DNA of 64,000 nt from Toxorhynchites rutilus septentrionalis (lineage: Eukaryota; Arthropoda; Insecta; Diptera; Culicidae). Within the stretch, counting starts at the first letter, position 1; each line of letters opens with the position of its first letter. The translations under genes and the position numbers were made by a program. Where the stretch lies: contig NC_073746.1 in NCBI RefSeq assembly GCF_029784135.1, positions 50,490,393-50,554,392 of the forward strand. The letters run 5' to 3'. The notes beneath the pieces are model-generated. The model saw only the letters and a list, made by a program, of their open reading frames with translations, was not told where the DNA came from and ran no database searches. Of the stretch, positions 11,857 through 26,300 are shown one piece after another.

Positions 11857-12313
11857 GTTTTTTTTTATCCCTTTTGTTTTATTTCAGGCTCATTAGCATT
11901 TTAGCTGTAACAGAGCCGAATTTTAATCGTGTACATGTCATATATTTATCATATCTATAATTAGCACATTACACAGTTGCCATTTTTCGGCGTTAGAGTA
12001 TTCCCTTCTATACCATTGCAAATGGTACAAATTTACACAGTAGCCATTTAGGCGTAAGAGTTTTCTATCTGTTCTTCCATTATCCAGTTAAAACTGGACA
12101 GCGGAGACAGTCGTTGATCCATTGTTGAGTTATTTATAGAACAGCAGCCCGATGTTTCTTGCAGAGCAAAGCAGTTGTATGGATGAATCGATCTTATTTC
12201 GACCGTGGATCGATCTCCATCGCTGATGATTGTTGCGTGGACGTAGTTATTCTGTAACAACACAAAGATGGTCAATGGGGGCCCTGAGTTTTGAACTCAC
12301 GATCGATCGCTTA
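11857..12313 (-). mobile_element. tRNA-like SINE (about 490-bp family), 5'-truncated
   Basis: The sequence is the reverse complement of the SINE at 16554-17040. It shares gggccctgagttttgaactc (B-box region), the cgatccacggtcgaaataag block, cggacagcggagacag-type sequence and the tail aggctcattagc...atccctttt. On the minus strand the copy starts inside the tRNA-like head, so the A box is lost. No duplication flanks it. Confidence 0.8.
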
Positions 12314-14122
12314 TGGATAAAAGTTATTCTCATTAACTTTAAAAACCCCTAACTTTCAAGTTTATAAAACTTCAGAAATGGTACTTAAATCCACTAATTT
12401 GGAAGTTTCATAACAGTATTTGAACTGTATAAAATACTCGCATCTTTCAAATGGAAGCAACATGATTGTCTTAAGTAGTTTAATTTATGATTTAGAGTCA
12501 GTTAAAGACAAACAAAGCTCAAAATAGAGAAAAAGTTAATTAAATCTGTCTTTGTTGAAATTCGAACATATGCATAGAAGGATTTTTTTTCATCAAATAT
12601 GATTCTTTTCTCTTTCTGAAAGAATTAGAATTTTTTTGTATGAGAGAGGTAGGTAATTAAAAATTAATTTTTTCTTTTATATTAAAAAAATGAAGAATAA
12701 AAAACATATAAAAAAGTAGAAGGGTTTGAGCCTAGAGGCACAGACAAAAAGTTGACGTAGGACTTTGAGGACAATTGCTTTTGAATTGAGTTTTTGTAAC
12801 TGTTCAGAAATCCGTTAATTCAACTTATTAAATACTCTAAACAGAAAGGGTTCTGAACCTAGAAAACCCCTTTGGTATTTGAACTGAATTACCATTAGAT
12901 GGATATCCCAGTATTAACACGATAAACTCGACATTCTTTGGATTTCTTGTATCCAATGTTCATAAATGTACATAAAAATCCTAATCAATATAACCGTCCC
13001 TTCAGAAATATGAATATGATTTTTCTTTCATTTATCCTACATAATGGAGACGTGCATTGGTTGCGCTGAATATCGGTAAATGTAGAATAATTCTTGATAT
13101 GCATCGACTAACCTTGTCCGTAACGAAAAAACATGCAAGAACAAATAAGAAAACCAGACCATGGAGTTGAGATGGATAAAGGACTTCACTTTGACTCAGT
13201 CGCTAACTGGTCACCTAAATGAACCAGTTCTTTTGAACTGTTTTTCCCTTTTCATTCAGTGGTATCCTATTCCATTCTATCATGTCGCAAATAGTATGTA
13301 AAAATATGTCCATATGTAATAATTTATTTTGCGCAATTTTTGAAAAATATTCTGTTGGGACTAAACCCAGGTTCCATCAAAGACAGAACTTGGACATGTA
13401 ATAGTTTGTCCCTTAACGACATTTTTCAACTTTCACAAACAATCCGGTAATGGTTATCACGGTGAACACGTTCACCCAATAGGCCGAACATTGGATTGAA
13501 AACAACAAAAAAACATTTTTTCAGTTTACTTTCATACTAAAAGTCATTTTGTTTACCCAAATAACGAATCGTCTCCGCTTCGTCGATTTTTTTACTGATA
13601 AACAAAAAAAGCATTAAATTGAATATTCACAGCTTTGCCAAAAATCTAATTGTATTGCAATATAAGCATTTTTGAGTTTTGCTTGTGAATTCTCCAAGTT
13701 ACAATAAATAGTACAAAAATTTCATATTATCACGTGTACCATTTCAATGGAACATTTTAAATAACTAATAACTTGAATTTTGGTGTTCCATTCACTATCG
13801 GTAAGGTTCGATCCAGATTCAGTATTTTACTAACATTAAGATCAAACCAAACGTGAAACGTATAGTTTCCCATGTACATCATGATGTATATCATTCCACT
13901 GAACAAGTTGTAATTAAATCTTTGTTTACTTGGCTGATCATTATATACATACTTCATCGGACAACTTAAAGCTGAGCCCTCCCACTGGCTTCCTCCTTCT
14001 TGAGAATCCAATGTTATCTACGTAACGACCATGAAATCAACTTCCTCTCCCACTAATCGAGCTTTAGTAACATTCTGATCGAAACCGCATGCTTTCCATC
14101 TTTCTCTCCTCCCACTTCGCAG
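12314..14122. other. AT-rich non-coding stretch before the first visible beat exon
   Basis: No exon, RNA gene or bounded element was recognised. Two similar phrases, gggtttgagcctagag (12723) and gggttctgaacctaga (12848), stand about 125 bp apart and may belong to an old repeat. This stretch probably lies in the beat intron upstream of exon 14123-14334. Confidence 0.4.
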
Positions 14123-14334
14123 AGTCATCCCTCGGGTTGCGTACCGTACGTGTCACTGTGCCAACGGCGATCCGCAAGGGTGACGCAGCTCATCTCTACT
14201 GCAACTACGAGATGGAGGATAAGGAGCGGCTCTACTCAATCAAGTGGTACAAAGGCAAACGGGAGTTCTACCGATACACACCACTGGAGCAGCCCTCGAT
14301 GAAGGTTTTCATCGTGAACGGCGTCGAAGTGGAG
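14123..14334 (+). CDS. beat: beat exon A: first Ig domain, N-terminal half
   Basis: It follows a pyrimidine-rich tract ending cttcgcag and ends gtggag|gtaagt in phase 0. It encodes LRTVRVTVPTAIRKGD..., an LYCNYEM cysteine strand and WYKGKREFYRYTP, the signature of Beat Ig domain 1. The exon starts in phase 1 if the first AG is used. The apparent ATG at 14089 lies in the splice acceptor tract and is not a real start. Confidence 0.88.
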
Positions 14335-17300
14335 GTAAGTTTGCTAAAGCACAGCTGTAGACTTATGCCTAAATCCCGGAAGAAACTGAATAAAAAATAT
14401 TTCAATTTGCTCCTTCCCGAGAGCAATAATGTCGAAAGTTTTAATGTTGTTCATAGAAAAAAATATAATTGGGTTTCTTTCAAATTGTCAGCAAGGTTGG
14501 CCGCTCCCATACGACCATTATTACCGTGACTTGTCGCAGTTTCATTTCCTATGTTCGATAACTAAAGTCCAATCCATTATTATTATTTTTTGGTATTATT
14601 TCGACCAGCCAACAACAATTTTCTTTCACGACAACTGAACTTTGCCTCGCCAAGAATATCCCATTTCCTTTGGGACGGAGAAGGTAGCAATGCTGGTTGC
14701 TGCTCAATTTGACGATGGCATCATTAGTGCACTAGGATTTTTGCACCCGAAATAAGAAAAGGAAATGGGCAAATACCCGCCTGTGCAAGCACTAACAATG
14801 GCTGCTGGGAACAGGATGCTCGAGTTGGGCTACATTTGGGTGAGAGAAAGAAAAACGAACAAAAGCGCTTCAAAAAATGGCATTGGAGGGAAAGTAAGCT
14901 TGGAATGACGCAAAGTTCATCACATGAAATCGTGTAAAAGGATATCGAGAGGGAATAGAACAAGAAATGGCATCGATTGGATGCTTCAATGCGCCAGTGC
15001 TTTCGCAGTATCGGTCTTCCTTGGGAACGCGAACGTGAACTGTAAGGATAAAGCATTAAGACTTCCGAGGAGGGTTATTTTCCTGTTGCAGTCGGAATTT
15101 GCTATGCTGACGGATTTTTTTTTTATTGTGATTTCAGTGAGCAATAAAAATTACATTTCCTCGGATTTCTTTATTTACCTTGAAGCATCGGAACGCTATA
15201 ACTGCACAACTGAACGATGAATCTTTCTCCCAAATATTCAGCTCACACACAAATCTACTTTTGCCGGCGCTAGCGTTGATGGTAGATACGATACCTCTCA
15301 CGGGTATCTTTTTTTGCCAGCTGTCATCAGTAATGCTGACGATGGCAAACCGAATATGTCTGGCCACAAAACTCCACAGGGAAATAAGTAATGTCAGAAG
15401 AATTATTTATGATCATGTTTTTTTCCCTTGCGGTGCGGGCGTTGCGATGTGTTTCCGATCTCACAGTTGCTCGAATGGAAGGTTATTTCGTGGCTACTAA
15501 ATCATTCAATTATGACTTCAGTGTACATATTTCATTCGGTCATCAGTTAGATGGTCGACAGAATTGATCCTAGTGTGGGATACGTCAGCTTTTTGAAACA
15601 AGTTTTGTATTTGCGCTAATCTCTAACCTATTTTTTCTTCATTCAAATACTGAAATTACAGACCTGCTTCTCATAATTTCCAATCAAAAGAAATCGACAA
15701 ACATCACGATTCAGTCCATAAAACGGCAATAAAAACGGTTTGAGTCTGCCCTCCCATCGAACATTCTTTACTGTCTCCGCATCGATACAAGTCGAATTCC
15801 CTAAATATCGGTGAAAGCAAAAAAAACAAACTCCAACCCCCAAAGGCACCCTTGAAGCCGAAAATCAGTGAACATCAGAAAGAACAACGTTGAAAACAAT
15901 TCAGGAAAGATAAGAATCGAAATGCCAGTTTCGTTGCCTTCTGGTCAATTAACAATTGAGTTATAACGATTCTCGCTTCAAGCTTATTTTGGTACTTCAC
16001 ACTGATTCTAGCAAGTGGTCCGGATCCTGATGAAAGATGTGAATTGAAAGATGGCACGGATTGGAATCGACGCGCTACTCGATTGTTGGGTTTTTATTAG
16101 GGAAGTTTCGTACGATTGGCACTGTGAATGAGTCGGATGATAGAGTATGACTCCAGATGTTTATGCGGAAATTTAAGACGCTTTTAAAAAACAATTGTTT
16201 GGCTGAAAACTGAATTTTTGTTCTGTTTAATAAAGAATGATGCTAAAGTCATTCATAAGGGCTAGGTGAAAGCTATGGTCATACTGCAAGACGAATTTCT
16301 GTGAAGGCCTAGTTAAAATGAAATATATTTTTTATCTATAACTAGCCGTACCCTGCCACGCTTTACTGTGGCACATTGTGATTGCATGGTTGAGTTGAAT
16401 TTATCATTTTTTTACAACATAAAAACAATCCTAGATGTGTTTGGTTGTTTTGTATATTGTATCATAGTTTGAGCTCAATCGGTTCCGTACATTTCGATTT
16501 TTTACGCGTACATAAACGAACAGAATTTTTTTATGTATATAGAGATAGATGAGCGGGGGTCTCCGTAGCCACATTGGTTGCGCGTTCGCTTAGTAAGCGA
16601 TCGATCGTGAGTTCAAAACTCAGGGCCCTCATTGACCATCTTTGTGTAGTTACAGAATAGCTACGTCCACGCAACAATCATCAGCGATGGAGATCGATCC
16701 ACGGTCGAAATAAGATCGATTCATCCATACAACTACTCTGCTCTGCAAGACACATCGGGCTGCTGTTCTATAAATAACTCAACAATGATCAATCAACTGT
16801 CTCCGCTGTCCGGTGGTCCAACTGGATAATGGAAGAACAGAAAAGAATACTCTTACGCCTAAATGGCTACTGTGTTAATGTACCATATGTAATGGTACAG
16901 AAGGAATACTGGCGAATGACAACTGTGTAATGTGCTAATTATAGATATGATAACCATGTGACATGTACACGATTAAAATTCGGCTCTGTTACATCTAAAA
17001 AAAGCTAATGAGCCTTAAATAAATAAATGGGATAAAAAAAAGAGATAGATGAGGGAAATCGATACATTTTAAATCACTTCGAAACACAATTTCAGTTCAT
17101 GATTTTGTTAAACACGTGGAAAGAATATATTTCCATCACATAGAACACATATTCATTGCTGAATAGTCGGTTTTCATTAGAAGTTAATTTCAGAAACGCA
17201 CTCTGGTCATATATAAAATCATTTTTCTTCCAATTTTCCATTTTTTTATGCCGTAACAACACTCCTTGAAATGGATTGTATATTGTGTCCAACTTTGAGC

Positions 17301-20300
17301 TCAATCGCTTCCGCACTTTTCGAGTTTTTGACGCGTACACAAACGAACAGAACATTTTTATACAGGGTTTTCCATTTCGGGCTTCCGAAAGTATACAGCC
17401 CTGCGCTGACAACCGTTTGACATAGCTGTCAACCAAAGCGTCATATCGTTAGTTGAATGTCTGCCATTTTACAATATGGATCGTTTTAGCATCGCAAAAC
17501 GTGTTAATTTTGTTAAATTATACTATAAAAATGATGAAAAACCGGCAAATGTTTTTCGAGCATTACGGAAGGATTTTGGTCGTCATGGACGGTCTACAGA
17601 GCACACAATCGCTAATGTAGTGCGTAAATTCGAACAAACTGGGCCCGTAGCGGATATTGTGAAACCTGTGCATCATCGTAATGTGCGTTCGGCCGAATAT
17701 ATTGCTGCTGTTGCTGCCAGTGTGGACGATGACCCGAATGTTTCGATTCCACGGCGTGCTCAGCAATTGGGCTTGACAAGCACATCATTGTGGCGAATTT
17801 TGCATTTGGACTTGCACCTACATCCATATAAAGTCCAACTGGTACAAATATTAGAGCGTGATGACCATGGAATGCTTCGGGCATACGTCGATTGGGTGAA
17901 CGAACAACAGCTGCAAAATGCTGAATTTTCGCATCAAATTTTCTTCAGCGATGATGCACATTTCGAGCTCGGTGGCTATGTGAACACCCATAATTTCCGT
18001 ATATGGTGCTCAGAAAATCCACACGTGATTGTTGAGAGGCCATTGCATCCGCCAAAAGTCACTGTTTGGTGCGCATTATGGTCTGGTGGAGTCATCGGGC
18101 CGTATTTCTTTGAAAATGAGGACGGCGAGACGGTAACTGTGAATGGTGAGCGCTATGGTCACATGTTAACCGATTTTTTTTGCCACAAATTGAAGATATG
18201 GATACGGATGACATGTGGTTTCAGCAGGACGGCGCCACGTGTCACACAACACGACCGAACATGGCCACATTGCGAACGAAATTTGAGGGACGCATAATTT
18301 CGCGTTTTGGTGATGCCAATTGGCCGTCCAGATCATGCGATTTGAACCCGCTAGACTTTTTTTGTGGGGTTATGCGAATATATAGAGATTGTTACAGTAC
18401 CCGAAACACTATCGTCTCATCTCTATCGCTTATCGAAAATCAGCCCTCGCTAACAACGAACATTTTTATCGATAGATAAAATATCGATATCGATAGATCC
18501 AGCAGTTTGAAGTCTGTTTTCTTTGACTTTCTCGACCCTGGTAATGAGGACACTTAACTTTGTTAGCCAACTTTCGATTTTTCTCTTAAATTTTCTGCTA
18601 CTAGCTGCATTTTTTTAAAGATCAAAACAGTATATTCTATATGCAGTATAGTCTTGCGGAATGTCCTCTTTACAATTTCTACGTTCGAGGGATTGAAGGC
18701 TCTGTCGATTAGGCCATGCTGACAAGATATACCGTTATTCTTCTCTCCAAATCCTAGCGTTGTTAGTTGCCACACGTAGACCATGATGCCGAGGTGAGAC
18801 ATATAATAGCTAGGGAAACACATAACTTGTAGGAAAACTGGTAAACTGGATGTTTTTCAATGTTTTTTTACTGGAATAAAATCATACCAACAGGCATAAC
18901 ATTGTTTCTGATGCGAGTGAAACGGACATATTGTTAAGGTAAAACGGAAATTTGATGTAAGAAGTAGGGTAACACGGGGTTATTTGGACCACCCCTTCAT
19001 CTCAAAAAGTACGGCTCAACATGGATTTTTTGTTATGTCATCTCCTTTTATTGTTGAACCGTGAGTCACAGGAGGGTTGTCTCCGAGACACGACCGCATA
19101 GTTGACGTATATTCCGTTAGGCTATCTGTTGATTTTGGATATGTTTAAAGAATTACATCGTTAAAATCATTGATAATGGTTTGGTGGTCCTGAAAACGTC
19201 CGTTGATTGGTTGTTGGGTATTGTTTGTTCATTCCACCAGTGTTTACCGAGTGATGATGACAGAAGGATGGTAAACAGTCGTTGGATGGTGCGTATCGGA
19301 TAAAAGATACTGAAGTGGAACGGCATATGAAGAAAAAAAGACTCATCAATGTAATATAATATAATTACCAATACCGAACACAATTATCAGTTTTTCTCAT
19401 CAGTAAAAACATGTTACTTTAATACACAGAAAACATTTTTGAAATGGAAAAGGTAATTTGCTTTTATAATTTTTACTCTCTGAGTGTTTATTCAACCCAA
19501 TGAGAATTTTAATTGGACTAACAACACCTAATACTATATGCAGAGCATATGGGAAATCACTTTTTCTAATATTTCTTCACTTTTCCAATTTTGCTCGCCG
19601 TATAAACTTTCCTTGGATGAAAATGAACACAACAAAACAGACAGCATAAACCATACGACCCGTTCTTGAGCGGGAACACACCTTGGTTTTTAATTATGAA
19701 AATTGAAATAAATCGTTTCATATATCAAGTCACTTTTAACACTACTGCTACCATATACAATTTTACACTTACATTTGTGCTAAATTTTTCACAATACACG
19801 ATCGGTCATTGATATTGAATTTCACGAAGAAACCAATATTAAAGTTCCAAATTTAAATTTTATTGCTAGAATTATTCGTATCACTCACATTACTTGCAAT
19901 ATAAAAATGCCCCCGGCTTGCATATATTTGCAATGCCGATTTACCCCAGGCAGCTTGATTCTGATGTCTCTGTTAGGGACCTGCCGCATGTGTCGTCATT
20001 TTCGACCAGTCAGAAGTGGGTATTTCCGTTAGGGATAGGGGTTGAGATTTGTTAATTGTTCGATAGTTAGTTTCATGACATATATTATTTTCTTCAATAT
20101 AAGAAAATGTTATGGAGTGCCGAAATCGATTGACGTAGAAATTTCATCAATCCATCATGAAAATACTGAGCAATTAGTGTTTGAAATTGGACAATTTTCA
20201 CGATGTTTTCGATTTTCGATTTTCAATTTGTACCCCAATATGTTCCCGAAAGACGTAATCCTACGTCAAAAAACGTTTGTAAATTTCGACAGGTGGAAGG

Positions 20301-23300
20301 AAACGGTAGTATGAACACAGAAAGCACTTTGATTATCAAAAAATGTAGGTTTTCCGATCGTGGTTTTGAGGTTTTTCCCGCTGATCAAACAAACTTATCG
20401 TGTATTGTGCAGTAAAGTTTTGTTCGCCTACAGAAAAGGAACAACTTGGTACAGCGAAACTGTAAGTTTGACAACAATAATTGAAATTAATTGCATTTTA
20501 ATTCTTGCATGTTGTGTGGGGAGACATGGAGGCATGTTTCTGTGGGGTAAATTGGTCCTACAGGTTTGAAGCTTTTATTTGGTGTAATTGATTCCAGATG
20601 CCGCTGAATTACACAAAGAGGATGGGCAGACAACGTTGGAAGAAGGAGGAGCTTGGAAGAGCAACACAGACCATCAAGAACGGATTTTCTTTGACCAAGC
20701 ATCGAAAGTGCTCGAACAACAGTGAATATATTCATGCAGAATTCGAGATGGCCTCAATCCAATTTTTCTGGTCTGGAATCTGACCAAGACACCTGGTATC
20801 GATTCCAAAACTCTATTACTGATTGTAACATTATCCAAAAATATTTTACATAAACATAAGTATGTTTTTTTTTTTTGATGAAACACATACTGAACCAAAT
20901 CGCTCCACCGACGGTCCAAATCACCCCGCATCAAATTATAATGTCCAGAAATCATCTCTTTTATTTTACGATATATTTGGTAATTTGAAGCGTGATATAA
21001 TGATTAAACATTATTGATTGAGAGAAAACAAGTGTAGCTCAGTATACAATGTGAAATGTTCTATTTAGACCGTGTTGGTTTGGAAATATTAGGCGATTTG
21101 CTTAGGGGTCCAAATTCCATTCCCATTCCCCTACTAAAAATGTAGTAGTTTATCGCTCGCGAGAGAAATAATTTTATTTTCTCTCTCATCGTTTGTCTGC
21201 CCAGAAATTCAAATGCAAACAGAGAGGAAGAAAAATCGAGAAAGTTGGGTGCTTTTTCCATCATCAACTTCTCACTGTCCGTTTTAGTTTACAATTTTTT
21301 GATTCATTCTCAATTTTGCTCACACCCATGAAATTATCTATTTTGTACGATTCTAACATATGGTCGGTGTTAAGTCAGTCCGGACCATGTGACATTTTAA
21401 GGATTTCGAGAGAAACGAACTTGAATTTTAGAGCTATAAGATGTTTCCGTTGAACATCAAAACATTTTCGATACGTTATTCCTGGTGTATGCTGATTTTA
21501 AAAATTCGATAAATGTGATATGTAGCTTACGAAATGCTTAACCTAATGTCGACATTTTTAATTTTGCGACTTGGTCCCTCTGAATTAACACCGACCATTT
21601 GATATTCGGTTTTTTTCATAGTTTCCACTTTTGACTAATCTTAAAATATCAATGCACTATTAACAGAAAGCCAAGTGTAAATTCTTGATAAATTGTTTTT
21701 TTAAGACTGAACAAAACAGAATCTATACCATACCAGACTGTCAATTTTTTTTTGACCATGGGAAATTGTATTGAACGCTTACGAGAAAAATCATGATCAC
21801 TTTGTCGCCACTTTCAGCAGCAACTCTCACACCATTATAAATTTCAAAGCATTCTTGTTACGTATCAATTACGCATATTATTACATTATTAATACTAATC
21901 ACATAAAATATTCATTGGTCGTAAACGATCTAACTATCCTCAAAATTAGAATCAGATATATTTGCTTATTATTAAATTAAAAATCTCAATGGAAGAATTT
22001 CTATGGAATTTGTTATTCATTTCGTTAGCATTGAAAATTTTCCTCGTTCTGTACTGTTGGCTTAGAAAACTCAAACTCTCGATTTTTTTTATCCCATTTG
22101 TTTATTTATCCAGACTCATTAGCATTTTAGCTGTAACAGAGTCGGGTTTTAATCGTGTACATGTACATGTTTATGGTTCTGTAATTTGTAAATTACACAG
22201 TAATGATAGCCATTTAGGCATAAGAGTTTTTTTTTAATTGAGAGATGGCATGGATTGGATTATGGTAAATTACGCAGTTAAATTACACATTTAGGTGTAA
22301 GGGTGTTCTTTCTGTTCTTCCTTTGTTCAGGAAATCGGACAGCGGAGACAGTTGATATGATCATTGTTGTGTTATTTATAGTACAACAGCCCGATGTTTC
22401 TTACAGAGCAAAGCAGTTGTATGGATGAATCGATCTTTGTTTCACCGTGGATCGATCTCCATCACTGATGATTGTTGCGTGGACATAGTTATTCTAAAAC
22501 AACACAAAGATGGTCAATTGAGGGCCCTGAGTTTGAACTCACGATCGAGCGCTTAGAAAGCGAACGCGCACCAAGTGGCGACGAAGACCCCCAGGGCTCT
22601 CGAAGCTTTGCCCAAAACTAATTGAGAGACGTTCAAGCAGAAACTTGAGTATTATGCATATTATAGATTCATTTTGCCCACATTTTTCCAACGAACAATC
22701 CAGTCATCAGTCTTTTCACAGTTGTATTCAGAAATTGACTTCAGTTCGTGCAGCGAAATTGTTTTTATGTCTTCAATGCTGTCAAAACCGATTCCACAAA
22801 GCGGTTATTTCACACATGTCTCGTCGTCAGTAACTATGCATTGAAAGAAAGTGGGATCAGAATTTGATCGTTCAAACATATCTTCAGCCAATCGATTGCG
22901 ACGAAATGTCTCTAGAAAATTGAGCTAGTTTTGCACTAGTCGTGCTGCGACTTTTCTCATGCCCAAAACATGAATCAAAATATGACGAACGGTATCGTGA
23001 GAGATGTTTAGTTCACGGGCTAGGTATCTCAAACTTAAATGACGATTGCTATGCACCATTCCTTTTATTTTGTCGATGTTTTCACCAGTTGAAGGTGGAT
23101 GGTCGTCCTTGACGTGGTAAATCGTTCATAGTTGAGTCACCAAATGTATTCTGAAACATTTTCAAGGTTTCGGCACAAGAAATTTGGTTTGCAAACTTAA
23201 TATGCTTAATATTTCGTGTATCGATATGCTTTATCGATACACGAAATTCGGATTTTTCCATTTTTTCTCACAATAACAAAAGTTGCTTCACTCTCAATGC

Positions 23301-26300
23301 TCACGAACCAATTGACCGATTGCTGTCAAATTTTGACACGCATCCATTGAAAGATGGTGCTTTGTGATAGTCAAGTAGATTTTTGCAAGAGGCGCCATCT
23401 AGACGTCAACCTTATGAACTTTTCAGCAGAACTGTTAAAGCTAGGATTATGCTTCAAAATTGAACTTATAAATTTAATACCAGATTTTCTCAGGAAAAAA
23501 CTAAGATAAATAGACTTTTTGAGATTCAAACACAGACTTTATTGTGGCAGCCTTGGCCTCGATCCTCGCCATTTTGTTTTTTAAACTTTTGTACATCTAG
23601 ATTTCGAGTTACGATTTCACAATTAAAATTTAAATGATAATGCATACGATCTTATAAAAAAATCAATCGTGACTAAAATTGATCATATGATAATGAAAAT
23701 TGTGATTACTGCCACCTTATGTACAAGGTTTAAAAAAATCGATGAAGGTCTTAAAATCGGCTGATTTGACGTGGAATTGCTTTTACAGTAAAAATGATGT
23801 ATAAAACACTATAATCCGCACATGAAATCACATTCACCCGTATAAGAAAAAACTCACATGATAGGAGCATATAAGCATATAAATTATTTTCACCTACTCT
23901 GTTTAATTCTCAATAATTCTTTCGTGTACCAATCATCCAGCTTTGAGCGCAAAAATCACACGCAAAAAATCTCTCGAAATAATTGCACCACTTCGGGCCT
24001 TCGCTCCATTAACAAAGTTTTAACCATTTCAGTATTCGCTGAAAATTAGCCAGCTTTTAATCTTCAACATACGATCACGGCGAATGGCGAAACAACTCAG
24101 ATTTTTATTTGCCCTCCAAATAGGCATGTTTTTGTGGAGACGTGTTTGCTACCCGGGCGATTCCGGCGAACACGCAAACACGCGCCGGGAAAAATGGACT
24201 GGATCCAATTCGGGAAAGCACGTTTCCAGGTCAGAATCAGATAAAACGAGTTACGTTTAATGGAAAATGCTTTTAATGGCGAGTTTATCTATGAGTTATC
24301 TCGCGCTTGCTGAACAGAAATGAAACGTGGTTATAAAGTTAACGGCTGACGGTGTAGTATCTTTTTGTTTCGGGTGGTTCTGAAGGGTGCGGGTGCTTGG
24401 GGATGAGGGAGGGGAATGGCTAGAGGGCAGAGGGGACTGAAAAGGGTTTTTCATCCCCGTTCATTGTAAGCACCAAAGCACAACAATGATGTTTCCAGAA
24501 TGATCCCTTTATCAGCTATCTCTTCCGGCTGTGATTACGCGAAGTTTTGTGCGACGCGATTTAATCGATTCACTAGATTATTTTTTATTTCGATGCTCTA
24601 TCCATTATCGAAAGTTTGAATGTTAATGAGTTGTGCTGCCTGCAAATTGATTGATTTTACTCCCGGGTGTTTGCTTTATTCTCGGTGTGATAACAATCCT
24701 TCGCCGAATACTGTTGACACGAGAGGCTGAAAAATCAATTTTCGCTTTCAGCTTCCACTTTACTTCAAATGATATCGAATACAAAATTGAACCCAAGACA
24801 AAAAAAAATCGTTTTTGTGATGTGCTTTCTTCCATTATTCCGCACCTTTGTGCCCACTCTAAATAATTAGCGCGTGTTTTTAGTCATCGGACCGACTGAT
24901 GCCATGCTGAAGTGGAGTCATATCCGTGGGGGGAATTGAATGATGAAAATTTATTATGAGAAAATCTGTCGGGTTGAGCTTGGTTGAGGAATTATTTTTT
25001 TCTTCTCGTTTGAGTACAATCTGTGCTGTAGACGATTTGAATTAAATGGGAAAAGTTTTGCTATGATTAGGGATTTGTTGATGGAGAACCGAAATATTCA
25101 CCTACTTGTCTTTCATTCCAGCGTTCCCTGTCCAACGAAAGCCACGTGGTCATCAAACCCGCCAGTCTGTCGGGAAGATTTAGTTGCGAAGTATCCGCGG
25201 ATGCGCCGTCCTTCCACACAATGATCGATTCCGGTGACATGGAGGTGATAGGTAAGATCAGTTTTTATATTTATTTTCTAGTCTCAAAACAAGGATACTT
25301 AACCTTTAATTACGAACGTTATATTTGCTTTAGGTTAATTTGATTACAATCTGACCGTAACTTAACTTCAAACAATCAAACTTCATTACTCGGGTACCCC
25401 ACTAGAGAACAAAATGAGCAATTCCAGTTTACGCATCACATCAAACTAAATGACGCAGTGAATCACCTCTACATTAAGGGACACATAAATCCCGCCCCTA
25501 ACAAGCCATTAGATACGGCTAATAGAAAATTATTAGATTTGCTTTTTTTGTTCCCTGATTGGGGTTCGGTGCAGAACACCTTGCCGATGATGCCGATGCG
25601 ATGTTCGAACGCGCTCGCGTTTGTCCGCTCTGCCCCGGCTTACTACCAAGCCGATAGCAATTTACCAACGTTCCATGTTTTATTGGATTTTTGTTGGGAC
25701 GACTTGGGTCTTCAGCACCAGCATCTTCTCCCCAAGCGTCGCACAGTACTGCTTCGAGGAAGGTAACATCACTTATAAACGGTTTCGTTTTTTTTTTCAC
25801 TTGCCTGGCAGTTCGACTAGACATCCTGGTGGCAAAGGAATTCCCCATAAAGGGAAACCTTGCTGCAGCAAATCACATCAAAGGCATTTTCTTTCTCAAG
25901 CAGCAGCCGCTTTTACTTGGCGTTTTATTCTATTGCTCCGTCGTTTGCCTCCAGCAAAAAAAAATAACAGAAATATTCGTCGGAATGTGTCGTATTCCTG
26001 AGAACTGCCAGTTCTTCTTTAAATCTCTTCTTCTGTGAGTAAGAACGTAAGATATTTTAGCAAGTATTGGTAGGTAATTTTGCTTTAATTTTACACTCGG
26101 TAAAACTTGATGTCTGAGGAGCCCGGTCAGAATGTGGTGCTATTTAAATTTGTTCTTGCGAATTCAGTAGTGTTTTGGAAATGGAGGTCCTCAAAATGCA
26201 ATAACCCGTGCTGAGAAAAAAAAACATTTTTATTGGACACCAAAATACAGCCATTCCATGCCAACCCGATATAGTGGTTCTCAGATTTTCGTCAAATGTG

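Noticed and set aside
14089..14122. ATG at 14089 as the beat start codon
   Set aside because: The codons before 14123 are the pyrimidine tract and AG of a splice acceptor, and the peptide (MLSIFLSSHFA) joins an Ig domain without the usual spacing; the start should be in an upstream exon.
14924..15500. Overlapping frames of 98-106 codons in the beat intron
   Set aside because: They overlap each other on both strands and have no recognised motif.
25458..26038. Cluster of 100-126-codon frames as an extra exon or nested gene
   Set aside because: Frames on both strands reflect a GC-richer patch; no conserved motif or clean splice pair.
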